64,000 bases of DNA from positions 930,001 through 994,000 of the forward strand of contig JADJQR010000001.1 in NCBI GenBank assembly GCA_016712675.1, written 5' to 3'. The stretch comes from a bacterium. GTDB taxonomy: Bacteria; Krumholzibacteriota; Krumholzibacteriia; LZORAL124-64-63. Made by a program: the position numbers and the translations under genes. Shown piece after piece: positions 41,301 to 48,331 of the stretch. The notes below the pieces were generated by a model, which saw nothing but the letters and a program-made list of their open reading frames with translations, did not search any database and had not been told where the DNA came from. The stretch's first letter is position 1. Each line of letters starts with the position of its first letter.

Positions 41301-42039
41301 AGCGCGGCGCGAAGCTCAGGACCGCAGCGCCCGCGCGATCGACTCCCTGCTGGTCAATCGCCGCCATGACGGTGTCCTCATCGGCTGGCTGCCCGGGAAT
41401 ACGCTCTACTGCCGCGGTGCGGTATCGCGCCGGCTGCTGTCGGGCCTCGGCGGCGAGACGGATCCGGCCTGGCTTCGCAATCTCGGTCCCCGCACGGCGG
41501 TCGTCATCGACCTGCGCCGGGGACCGGTGAGCGCCGACGCCGACCAGCAACCCGGCAACGAGGCGCCGGAGTGGGTCGACGCGCTGCGGCTGGCCTCGCG
41601 GCTGACCGCTGAACCGGTCGCTGTCGTCGCCTACCGCGGCGATGAGGGCTTCCCGGCGTCGCCGCAGATGAAGCCGTTCGTCACGGGCGCGGCCGCCGCC
41701 GACGATCGCGTCGTGTTTCGCGCGCAACCCGGCGAGGGCTGGCACGATCGCGGTCCGCTGGTGGTCCTGACCGATCCGTGGTCGGACGCGCTGACCGTGC
41801 TGGCGCTGAAGGGGCGTCCCGGCGTGACCATCGTGGGCGAACCGGCCCGTGCCCTGCAGCGTCCGGCCACCGAGGTCGTGCTGAACGGCGGCAGCCTGCT
41901 GCGGTTGCCCACCGGCGTGGTGACGACGCCGGACGGCGTCAACGTGCTGGTCGACGGCGTGGCGCCGGACGTGCCGGTGACGTTCACGCCGGAGCGGGAC
42001 CCGACGCTGGAGCGGGGGCTGGAGATCCTGCGGCAATAG
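38323..42039 (+). CDS. Exported giant beta-propeller protein with S41-like C-terminal domain
   Basis: 1238 residues from the ATG at 38323 (GGAG five bases upstream), with a signal peptide (IALVWILAGSTAQAMA). Residues about 40-740 consist of repeats of the type W(D/Q)GRAW...PxG and AxGGxFxxxDG, forming one or more beta-propellers. The last about 300 residues follow the S41 tail-specific protease pattern: AVVIDLRRGP, GPLVVLTDPWSDAL, GVTIVGEPARA, then TPDGVNVLVDGVAPDVPV. The expected catalytic lysine after the GEP motif is not visible (ALQRPA), so activity is doubtful. It may be a periplasmic or surface scaffold. The domain reading is mine; no named family was recognised for the whole protein. 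Confidence 0.6.
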   Translation: MYSRVPPGVGIALVWILAGSTAQAMAAEIGDTVATGPAAHAWPLLFEPAPVLAEGAHLLAVHDNELVITPLESRQEQGGIHNIGRWDGAAWKPMGELVLQVRAFAEFESRLVAGGVDRSRDDRRGALAAWQDGAWESFGHEIEGAVLALVVWRDRLVIGGRFNVRGHPDARNLIAWDGRAWHELPVDGLGGGDNTVCALAVLDGDLVIGGLFAEVDGVAATNVARFDGRRWHAVGGGTNGRVEALAGHGGTLFAAGDFKVAGGSPLPTFAMWDGRAWRGPGGPFTDVASRFRVRSLKNRGGRLLVAGALPGGLGALATWDGRAWEPVGAGLAAAADGEIFRSRPVAIAGNARVHPGDWELADPFSLVTWTGERWQWLHAPTPGLVSRRTKLTLHRGELVAAGRLGPQASTKVETWRDGRWLPLATSEVPMQPLRLRSTGRDLYVLGGQGGRYQDSTCVLLRLRDGVMQQMGPALGASFLGSAMLAVSDEVVAVIAAREAVPDPAASPSLKPEPAWSLFTLRDEAWHESALPDGCEAVTAAAAAPDGFFVAGVVDSAGTVAPRIWLRRDARWRQVWSHPSGVVPFLQETGRGLWAAVQRAQPDSLMPPPLLHWEGGRWHAVGAPLPGREQDLRSADVQAMTIHRGEPVVVVRHLLTGDGDADRAATVLVWREDRWRRVAGFLPHVVGLLGGDERLWVAQSESGPPSNLPLTWTDRPLVTGQEIAPLLPGWWRDARFHDTPVSFVPPRSRAAVRIAPPIGLPAMPAVGDTSGADPWPSFEAGAEGWVACPREHPVDNGADSGAHEGDGSLTAMLIDYRLIGFNYHADGAGIHKVSFRWRLTSQDVPLRADPQVTPVASFVVGSWTESEDAAYRHLRPGAVTLDEDGFAQATLTVAVRDSSLVRFQLDCGYGHERLEVEDFRVETVDEKPADDFQRVVEFLTTRYRRADGTTPERQAIPEVPAARDAARRHTDRVAELLRLQMLDDRPQLPAEVLAARREAQDRSARAIDSLLVNRRHDGVLIGWLPGNTLYCRGAVSRRLLSGLGGETDPAWLRNLGPRTAVVIDLRRGPVSADADQQPGNEAPEWVDALRLASRLTAEPVAVVAYRGDEGFPASPQMKPFVTGAAAADDRVVFRAQPGEGWHDRGPLVVLTDPWSDALTVLALKGRPGVTIVGEPARALQRPATEVVLNGGSLLRLPTGVVTTPDGVNVLVDGVAPDVPVTFTPERDPTLERGLEILRQ

Positions 42040-42151
42040 GCCGCCGGCCGCCGGATGCGCCCGGCGCCCGTCCGGCGACGGCGACCACCACGTGCGCGCG
42101 GCCGCGCCGTGGGACCTTGCGAGGGGAGTGGCGGGCCGCATGTCCTGACAA

Positions 42152-42409
42152 CTACCTTTCCGCGCGGTCCATGGCGTCGGCCACGCTCCGCATGCATCCG
42201 AAGCGCAGCACGACCACGGCGCCGGCCTGGTCGAAGTGCGAGAGGATGACCCCGCCGAAACTGGTGCCATGGTGGCTGGTGTCGCGTGGCAACATCCGCA
42301 CGCGGATCGCGGGACGGGCGTACGGCGCCTTCAAGGCGATCTCCCGGCCGGTCGCTGGCGATGCCGGCATCGCGGGTCCGGCCCTGCCCGCCCATCCCAG
42401 ATTGCCCAC
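42152..42409 (-). pseudogene. Remnant of an acyl-CoA thioesterase (hotdog fold)
   Basis: An 85-residue frame. Residues about 33-65 match the conserved core of YciA-like acyl-CoA hydrolases (MLPRDTSHHGTSFGGVILS, then HFDQAGAV). After SVADAMDRAER it stops. The beta-strands that normally follow (another 50-70 residues) are missing in this frame and only faintly suggested in others up to the adjacent gene. I interpret it as a truncated, probably dead gene. It fills most of the 390 bases between the propeller gene and the divergent cytochrome gene. Confidence 0.5.
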
Positions 42410-42429
42410 CCGTACCGAATGGAGAAGCC

Positions 42430-43206
42430 ATGTTCAACCGCATCCGGGGCCAACTGATCGCGGCCGTCGCCCCTCCGGCCATCGTCCTGTCGGCCATCGT
42501 CCTGTCGGTCACACTTCGGGGCGGTGATGTCGCCATCGCCGCCGACGACGATCCGAAGAACCTGACGGTGTTCCCGAAGGACATCAGCAAGCGCGAGCTG
42601 GTCGACACCATGAAGCAATGGACCCAGGCCCTCGGCGTGCGCTGCGACTTCTGCCACGAGCAGAAGGTGCCCGGCGACTTCCAGAGCATCGACTTCGCCA
42701 GTGACAAGGTGGGCCACAAGGATGTCGCACGGCGCATGTACACGATGATGCGCGACCTCAACGGTGGCCCGCTGCCGAAGGCGGCCGGCGAGGACGACGC
42801 TGCAGTCAATTGCTTCACCTGCCACCGCGGACTGCCCAGCCCGACCACCCTCGAGCGCGTGGTGCTACGGGCGATCCGTGAAAAGGGCGCCGAGGGCGGC
42901 GTGCAGAAGTACCGCGAACTGCGTGAGCGCTACTACGGGAGCGGATCGTTCGATTTCAGCTCGGGGAGCCTGCAGTCGGTGACCGAGACCCTGGCCGCCG
43001 AACCGGCCACACTCGACGCGGCGCTGACCATGGCCCGCCTGAACCTGGAGATGAACCCGAAGTTCGCGGACGGCCACGTCGTCGTGGCGCAGATCCTCGA
43101 CCTGAAGCAGGACAAGGCTGGCGCATTGACAGCGGTTGAAGAGGCGCTCAAGCTGGACCCGAATCACCGCCATGCGCAGAGGCTGAAGCAGAAGCTGACG
43201 AAGTAG
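42430..43206 (+). CDS. c-type cytochrome with reaction-centre-cytochrome-like domain and TPR tail
   Basis: 258 residues. A signal anchor or peptide (AAVAPPAIVLSAIVLSVTL) leads to a domain with two haem-attachment sites, CDFCH (72-76) and CFTCH (128-132). The order NLTVFPKDISKRELVDTMK, LGVRCDFCH, DVARRMYTMMRDLNGG matches the photosynthetic-reaction-centre cytochrome c family as found in many non-phototrophs. The last about 70 residues (MARLNLEMNPKFADGHVVVAQILDL and on) look like a TPR pair. It would transfer electrons in the periplasm. It is followed after 11 bases by a haem-binding-domain gene, a probable partner. GGAG lies six bases upstream of the ATG at 42430. Confidence 0.85.
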   Translation: MFNRIRGQLIAAVAPPAIVLSAIVLSVTLRGGDVAIAADDDPKNLTVFPKDISKRELVDTMKQWTQALGVRCDFCHEQKVPGDFQSIDFASDKVGHKDVARRMYTMMRDLNGGPLPKAAGEDDAAVNCFTCHRGLPSPTTLERVVLRAIREKGAEGGVQKYRELRERYYGSGSFDFSSGSLQSVTETLAAEPATLDAALTMARLNLEMNPKFADGHVVVAQILDLKQDKAGALTAVEEALKLDPNHRHAQRLKQKLTK

Positions 43207-43217
43207 GAGGTCGGGCG

Positions 43218-43655
43218 ATGGGGAAGCGGGGTCGTCGCATCGTCACCGTGGCCGGTGTCGGGCTCGCCGTCGCGCTGGTGGGCGCGCAACTGGTGCCCGT
43301 GGACCGGACCAACCCGCCGGTGCGCAACGACGTCGGAGCTCCGGCGGAGGTGGCTGCCGTGCTCCGCGCGGCCTGCTACGATTGCCATTCCCATGAGACG
43401 CGCTGGCCGTGGTACAGCCGGGTGGCGCCGTTGTCATGGTCCATCGCCCGGCATGTGGAGGAAGGTCGCGAGGAACTCAATTTCTCGAACTGGCCGGTGG
43501 TCGACTTCACGGCGCAGGATGAACTGCTGCGCGAGGTCGCACATGAGGTCGAAAAGGACGGGATGCCCCTGGCCAGTTACCGCTGGGGGCATCCCGAAGC
43601 TCGACTGTCCGCAGCGCAGAGGGACATTCTGGTCCGCTGGGCTCGCGGCGAATGA
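43218..43655 (+). CDS. Haem-binding domain protein (PF14376 type)
   Basis: 145 residues. One N-terminal membrane segment (VTVAGVGLAVALVGAQLV), then the single c-type haem site CYDCHSHETRWPWYSRVAP (53-71), diagnostic for the small Haem_bd family, and the conserved LNFSNWPV and MPLASYRWGHPEARLS blocks. It is periplasmic and membrane-tethered. With the preceding cytochrome (11-base gap) it likely forms a small electron-transfer unit; such proteins often accompany cytochrome c peroxidases or terminal oxidases, none of which is present here. Confidence 0.88.
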   Translation: MGKRGRRIVTVAGVGLAVALVGAQLVPVDRTNPPVRNDVGAPAEVAAVLRAACYDCHSHETRWPWYSRVAPLSWSIARHVEEGREELNFSNWPVVDFTAQDELLREVAHEVEKDGMPLASYRWGHPEARLSAAQRDILVRWARGE

Positions 43656-43900
43656 TCGGGCGCTCCGCGGCGCGCTTCCTGGCGTTGCGGCCCGTGCACA
43701 TCCGCGAAGGCCTCCCCCGCGGATGCCCGAAGTGCGGTGAGCCGACGCGGATCCCCGCCTTCGGGTTCGACCAGACGATCGCGACTGTGGACCGGCCGGA
43801 GTTGGACCAGCCGGCAGGGCAGGTGTCGGACCGCTGGGTGTGATCCCCGGACAGCCGAATCGATGGGCTGCGGCTTCGGCAGGCCGGCCGATGGGACGCC
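43656..43900. other. Intergenic region without supported gene
   Basis: 245 bases between convergent genes. A 63-codon frame starts at 43652 overlapping the previous stop and encodes one CPKCGEP motif, but it has no ribosome site and no recognisable relatives. I see no terminator hairpin. Confidence 0.4.
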
Positions 43901-46093
43901 CTACTTCACCAGGGACAATTTCTGCGTGCCGATCCGATCGCCCACCCGCACCCGCGCCAGATAGGTGCCTGAGGGCAGCGACCGGCCATCGTCGCCGTCG
44001 CCGTGCCAGGTCAGGACGTGGGGGCCGGCGTCGAGTTGCCGGCTCGACAGCAGTGTCCTGACCAGGCGGCCGGCCGCGTCGAACACGGCCACTTCCGCGA
44101 GCGCCCGCTGCGGCACGGCAAAGCGGAGTTCCACCTGGGGGTTGAAGGGGTTGGGATAGCCGGTCACCGCGAGGGCGCGACGGGCGGGGGGGCCCTGCTC
44201 CGGCACAGCCGACGTCGACGTGAGGCAGGGCGCGGACACGAACGCGACCCCGTCGTCACTGCCGACCCACACCAGGTCGCCCACCACGCGGGCGCGGTAG
44301 GCCCAACCGAAGTCGTACCCGTGGTAGAGGTGGCCGGCGAAGGTGGGCTCGAGGGGATTGCTCACATCCAGCAGCTGCACGCCCCAACCGCCCTGGGTGC
44401 ACAACAGCAGGTCGCCGTGAAGCGACACGCCGTTCGTGAACTGATTCGGCCGAGTGAGGACGATCGTGGGATGGGCAGGATCGTGCACGTCGATCACCCG
44501 AAGGATGCCGTCGGACACGTAGGGGGTGCTGAGGTAGGCGTAGCCGCCGCCCACGGCCAGATCGTTGCCGGATACCGCGACGCGTCCCAGCAGGGGCAGG
44601 TTCGCGGGGTCGCCGAGATCCAGGATGTGCAGCGAGGTGTCCGACATGACGTAACACAGGCCATCGGCGATTTCCAGGGTGCGCACCGACATGGCCCGGC
44701 CGCCGATCCGCTGCGGATGGTCGGGATCGCTCAGGTCGAACGTCAACACGCTGTCAACGATCGCGGCGACGAGCAGGTCGCCGACCACTTCAATCTCGGA
44801 CACGGGCGGCCACCAGGCCATCGGGACGTTGGCGCGGACGTTGGGCGCGGCGGGATTGGACAGGCCGTACACCGTGAGCCCGTTGCCGTGCCCGGAGTAG
44901 AGCCGGTCGGCGGACAGGGCCAACCAGGCCTTGATGGTGACACGGGTCAGGTCCAGGGGCACCGTGGGGTCGGACACGTCGAAGACCTGCAGGCCAAGGT
45001 CGCTGGAAAGGTAGACGTAGTCGCCGAGGCGCTCGGCATCGTACGAGAATCCGTTGCCCCAGTAATACTCGCCTGCCGTGGGGTAGGTCAGTTGGGCGCC
45101 ATCGGTGTCGAACACGCGCAGGATGCTGCCCTCGGCACGCACCAGGTGGTGGCCAAGGAGCGCGGGGCGGTTATTCGTCAAGCCCGGCAGCGAACCCAGG
45201 AAGACGGGCGCGGCCAGGGTGGACACGTCATAAAGGTCGATCGCGCCCGAGTCGAGGGTGAGGTACGCGAGATCGCCATCCATCATCAGGTGGACCGGCC
45301 TGTAGCGGGGAGCGAAACCGCCCGAGATGAACGGGGCGTCAGGGTCGCTCACGTCGATGATGTCCACCGCATAGGTGCCGGGACCCGGCGCGACGATGTG
45401 CGTCGGGTCAGCCAGGCACATGGTGGTCTCGACCGTGGCGTTGCGGGCAAGGCTGCCGCGCAGCACGGGCGCGGCAGGATCACTGAAGTCCCAGACCTGG
45501 AACTGGGTCGTGGTGCGCACATACACGAGGTTGCCGCCGTCGGACAGCAACGACTTGGCGTCAAGAGCGAGGCTCGTCAATACGGACATGGCGGCGGGAT
45601 CCGAGGCCTCAATGACGTCGACCATCCCCGTCATGAGCTTCGCCAGCAGCAGGTCGCCGTGAAGGGCCACGAAACTCACGCCCTGCGGGATGACCAGGGA
45701 GCCGGCGATCTGCGGCGATGTCGGCGACGAGACGTCAACGGCGTGCACGCCGGGCAGGGTCTGGTAGCTGCCGGCAAACAGGACGCTGCCGCGCAGCACC
45801 GGTTTGCTGAGGGGTGTCCCCACGTTCACTCCGGTCAGGAGCAGCGGGTGGGTGGGGTCGGAGAGGTCCAGCGCGGCGACGTCGCCGGTGTAACTGACCA
45901 CGTAGGCGTGGTGGGCATCGGCCGTGATGCCCGTGAGGTAGATAGGGAGGTCCAGGCTGCCCGCCAGGTGCGCGAACTGGCCGTAGTCCACGCAGTCCGT
46001 AGCTGCGATGCCGGGGACGGCGAATGTGCCGAACAGGGTGGTCAGGACCACGATGATCGCTATGCCAGGGGTGCGGCGGCGGTTCGTCGGCAT
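43901..46093 (-). CDS. Secreted LVIVD-type beta-propeller protein with sorting domain
   Basis: 730 residues. A signal peptide (AIIVVLTTLFGTFAVPGIAA) is followed by about a dozen repeats of about 42 residues with the pattern (I/V)xVxDVSDPxxPxxxGxxxxxG, typical of LVIVD repeat proteins, forming one or two propellers (about 40-620). The C-terminal 85 residues are a type-9-sorting-like domain (GYPNPFNPQVELRFAVP, FDAAGRLVRTL, ending GTQKLSLVK). It should be secreted or surface-attached. No catalytic role is known for such proteins. The gene is monocistronic, with GGAG seven bases before the ATG. Confidence 0.85.
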   Translation of the reverse strand: MPTNRRRTPGIAIIVVLTTLFGTFAVPGIAATDCVDYGQFAHLAGSLDLPIYLTGITADAHHAYVVSYTGDVAALDLSDPTHPLLLTGVNVGTPLSKPVLRGSVLFAGSYQTLPGVHAVDVSSPTSPQIAGSLVIPQGVSFVALHGDLLLAKLMTGMVDVIEASDPAAMSVLTSLALDAKSLLSDGGNLVYVRTTTQFQVWDFSDPAAPVLRGSLARNATVETTMCLADPTHIVAPGPGTYAVDIIDVSDPDAPFISGGFAPRYRPVHLMMDGDLAYLTLDSGAIDLYDVSTLAAPVFLGSLPGLTNNRPALLGHHLVRAEGSILRVFDTDGAQLTYPTAGEYYWGNGFSYDAERLGDYVYLSSDLGLQVFDVSDPTVPLDLTRVTIKAWLALSADRLYSGHGNGLTVYGLSNPAAPNVRANVPMAWWPPVSEIEVVGDLLVAAIVDSVLTFDLSDPDHPQRIGGRAMSVRTLEIADGLCYVMSDTSLHILDLGDPANLPLLGRVAVSGNDLAVGGGYAYLSTPYVSDGILRVIDVHDPAHPTIVLTRPNQFTNGVSLHGDLLLCTQGGWGVQLLDVSNPLEPTFAGHLYHGYDFGWAYRARVVGDLVWVGSDDGVAFVSAPCLTSTSAVPEQGPPARRALAVTGYPNPFNPQVELRFAVPQRALAEVAVFDAAGRLVRTLLSSRQLDAGPHVLTWHGDGDDGRSLPSGTYLARVRVGDRIGTQKLSLVK

Positions 46094-46359
46094 GGCGTTC
46101 TCCTATTCAGCAGGGTATAACTGGATTGAAATTATCATGAATCCATGGTGCGGAGCAAGCGCCAAAAGATGCGACCCTGCGAATCCGGCAATGTGACGGC
46201 GAAACCGGGGAATGGGGCGCGGGATGACCACGACCCGGGGATAGGTGAGATCGCGGGGGCAGCGGCACGCAGATCGTGGAGGCCGCCACGTGCGCCGGCG
46301 CACGTCGCCCGTGGCCGTGAGAGTTGCGCCGGCATCGTCAAGTGCCGGCCGGGCGGGCT
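46094..46359. other. Intergenic region with 18-bp palindrome
   Basis: Holds the upstream region of the LVIVD gene (an AT-rich stretch at about 46115-46145) and the perfect palindrome ACGTGCGCCGGCGCACGT at 46288-46305, related to that at 35836-35851. Confidence 0.5.
46288..46305. repeat. Intergenic 18-bp palindrome
   Basis: ACGTGCGCCGGCGCACGT is perfectly self-complementary and shares its inner 16 bases with 35836-35851. Confidence 0.6.
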
Positions 46360-47169
46360 TCAGCGCTGCGCCGCGCGAACGAACAGCCACTCCCCCGCCT
46401 GCGGCGGAGCCTCGGCCGCCTCCCAGCCCATCGCCGAGAACCCGAGCAGGTCCGCGGGGCCGCGGGCCCCGGTGTCCAGGGCGTGCCGCAGCAGGGCGCC
46501 GCGGGCCATCTTGGCGTGCACCACCGGCGTGACCAGCCTGCCACCGGCCCGCCGCTCCTTGAAGACGGGCCGCACGATCGGCCCGCGCAGCCGCTTCGCG
46601 TCGACGGCTCGCAGGTACTCCTGGGAGGCGACGCTCAGTACGGGTTCGCCGTCCCGCAATTCCGCGTTGAGCGCGTCGGTGAGCCGTTCCCGCCAGAATG
46701 CTGAGAGGTTCGCAGCGCCCGCCGGTGAGAAGCGGCATCCCATCTCCAGGCGGTAGGCCTCGACGCGGTCGAAGGGACGCAGCAGGCCGTAGAGGCCCGA
46801 GAGGATGCGCAGCCGGCGCTGGGCGCGGCGCCGGGCGGCGGCGTCGAGGGTCGCGGCGTCCAGATGCCTGAAGACCAGGCCGCAGAAGGCGTAGAGCGCA
46901 GGGACAACCGGGGAGTCCGGCCCGCCCCAGCGCTGCAGGCGCAACCGGGTCTCGTCCGCCAGCTCGGGATTCAGGTCCATCAGGCGGGCCAGGGCGCGCG
47001 CGTCGTGGCGGCGCAGGGCCTTCACCAGTCCCTGCGCGGTGTCGGCAAACGACGGGTCGGTCGTGGCCAGGCGGGGCGGGGTCGGCGCGGTGAGGTCCAT
47101 GAGTTTGGTGGTATTGACGAGCAGCAGCAACGGGTCCTCCGACGTGATCGGGTGTTCTGGCGGCAGCAT
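46360..47169 (-). CDS. yaaA: YaaA/DUF328-family peroxide stress protein
   Basis: 269 residues from the ATG at 47169. Start LLLLVNTTKLMDL corresponds to the LILISPAKTLDY of E. coli YaaA. Other family blocks are QRWGGPDSPVVPALYAFCGLVF, LSGLYGLLRPFDRVEAYRLEMG (in two parts), VASQEYLRAVD and HAKMARGALLR. YaaA lowers free iron and protects DNA from hydrogen peroxide. A GTG at 47211, four bases after the glycosylasparaginase stop, would add 14 residues and make it part of that operon. The functional link to glycan use is unclear; it may simply be carried along. Confidence 0.85.
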   Translation of the reverse strand: MLPPEHPITSEDPLLLLVNTTKLMDLTAPTPPRLATTDPSFADTAQGLVKALRRHDARALARLMDLNPELADETRLRLQRWGGPDSPVVPALYAFCGLVFRHLDAATLDAAARRRAQRRLRILSGLYGLLRPFDRVEAYRLEMGCRFSPAGAANLSAFWRERLTDALNAELRDGEPVLSVASQEYLRAVDAKRLRGPIVRPVFKERRAGGRLVTPVVHAKMARGALLRHALDTGARGPADLLGFSAMGWEAAEAPPQAGEWLFVRAAQR

Positions 47170-47213
47170 CGCAACGATGCACCCCGCAGGCGCGTGCGAC
47201 GGCCGCGCCACAA

Positions 47214-48329
47214 TCAGCCCTTCTTCAGGAAGCTCCCCGCATCCACCAGCCGCGTCCCCTCCTGCGCGTCGGTGATCGCGTACTGGAACCACGGCTGCAC
47301 GTCATAGGCGCCCACGTTCCCGGCGCGGTCGATCGCCAGGTAACCCACCTGCACCTTCGCCAGGTCGTCGTTCCGGTGCCGGTGCAGGATGCGCGCGATG
47401 CCCTCCTCGCACGCCTCCTGCGGCGAAGCGCCGCGGCGCATCAACTCGACGATCAGGAAGCTGCCGAGCGTCTTCATCACTTCCTCGCCCACGCCTGTCG
47501 CACAGGCGGCGCCCACCTCGTTGTCCACGAACAGCGAGGCGCCGATGATCGGCGAGTCGCCCACGCGCCCGTGCATCTTGTAGGCCAGGCCGCTGGTGGT
47601 GCAGGCGCCCGAGAGGTTGCCCGCCTCGTCGATGGCCAGCATGCTGATGGTATCGTGGTTGTCTTCCTGCCGCGGCGGTCGCGCACTGCTGGTGCTCTTC
47701 GGGTCGGTCGGCGGCGTCCACGGCGAGTACTCGGCCTTCTTCAGCCATTCCTGCCACTCCGCGCGCGCCTTGTCCGTCAGGAGGTCCTGCTCGGGGAAGC
47801 CCTGAGCTACCGCGAAGCGCCGCGCGCCCTCGCCCACCAGCATGACGTGCGGCGTCAGCTCCATCACCTTCCGCGCCACGCTGACCGGGTGCAGGATGCC
47901 CTGCAGGAAGGCGACGGCGCCGGCCTCGCCGCGCTCGTCCATGACGCAGGCGTCCAGCGTGACGTGGCCCTCGCGGTCGGGGCGCCCGCCGTAGCCGACG
48001 CTCATCACCTCGGGGTCGGCCTCCGACACGCGCACGCCCGTCTCGACGGCGTCCAGCGCGCGGCCGCCGCCGGCCAGCACCTTCCAGGCGGCGTCGTTCG
48101 CCGCCAGGCCGTGCCGCCAGGTGCTGACCACCAGCGGCCGACGGCCGAACCCGTCGCGCGGGGGCACCACCCGGTCGATCAGGGGCAGGTGGGAGCCGGC
48201 GCCGGTGCCCGGCCGCACCGGGTCGTTGGCCGCCTGCGCCAGGACCCGGCCCGCGCCCAGCGCGCCCGCCGCGCCCAGGGCCGCCAGGCCCGCGCCCGTG
48301 CCCTTCAGGAACTCGCGCCGCGTCGTCAT
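47214..48329 (-). CDS. N4-(beta-N-acetylglucosaminyl)-L-asparaginase (glycosylasparaginase)
   Basis: 371 residues, Ntn-hydrolase family. It cleaves the bond between GlcNAc and asparagine, the last step of N-glycoprotein breakdown. The precursor should cut itself between Asp226 and Thr227 in NHDTISML, with Thr227 as nucleophile; GACTTSGLAYKMHGRVGDSP and GEEVMK follow as in known enzymes. The N-terminus TTRREFLKGTGAGLAALGAAG is a twin-arginine signal, so it is exported folded. ATG at 48329 lies two bases after the GH38 stop. It is the fifth gene of the N-glycan operon. Confidence 0.92.
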   Translation of the reverse strand: MTTRREFLKGTGAGLAALGAAGALGAGRVLAQAANDPVRPGTGAGSHLPLIDRVVPPRDGFGRRPLVVSTWRHGLAANDAAWKVLAGGGRALDAVETGVRVSEADPEVMSVGYGGRPDREGHVTLDACVMDERGEAGAVAFLQGILHPVSVARKVMELTPHVMLVGEGARRFAVAQGFPEQDLLTDKARAEWQEWLKKAEYSPWTPPTDPKSTSSARPPRQEDNHDTISMLAIDEAGNLSGACTTSGLAYKMHGRVGDSPIIGASLFVDNEVGAACATGVGEEVMKTLGSFLIVELMRRGASPQEACEEGIARILHRHRNDDLAKVQVGYLAIDRAGNVGAYDVQPWFQYAITDAQEGTRLVDAGSFLKKG

Positions 48330-48331
48330 GG

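Noticed and set aside
43652-43843. 63-codon frame overlapping the stop of the haem-binding gene
   Set aside because: One CPKCGEP motif and an ATGA overlap, but no ribosome site, only two cysteines and no recognisable relative; not enough to call a gene.
44003-46120. Plus-strand open frame of 705 codons
   Set aside because: Antisense of the LVIVD propeller gene.
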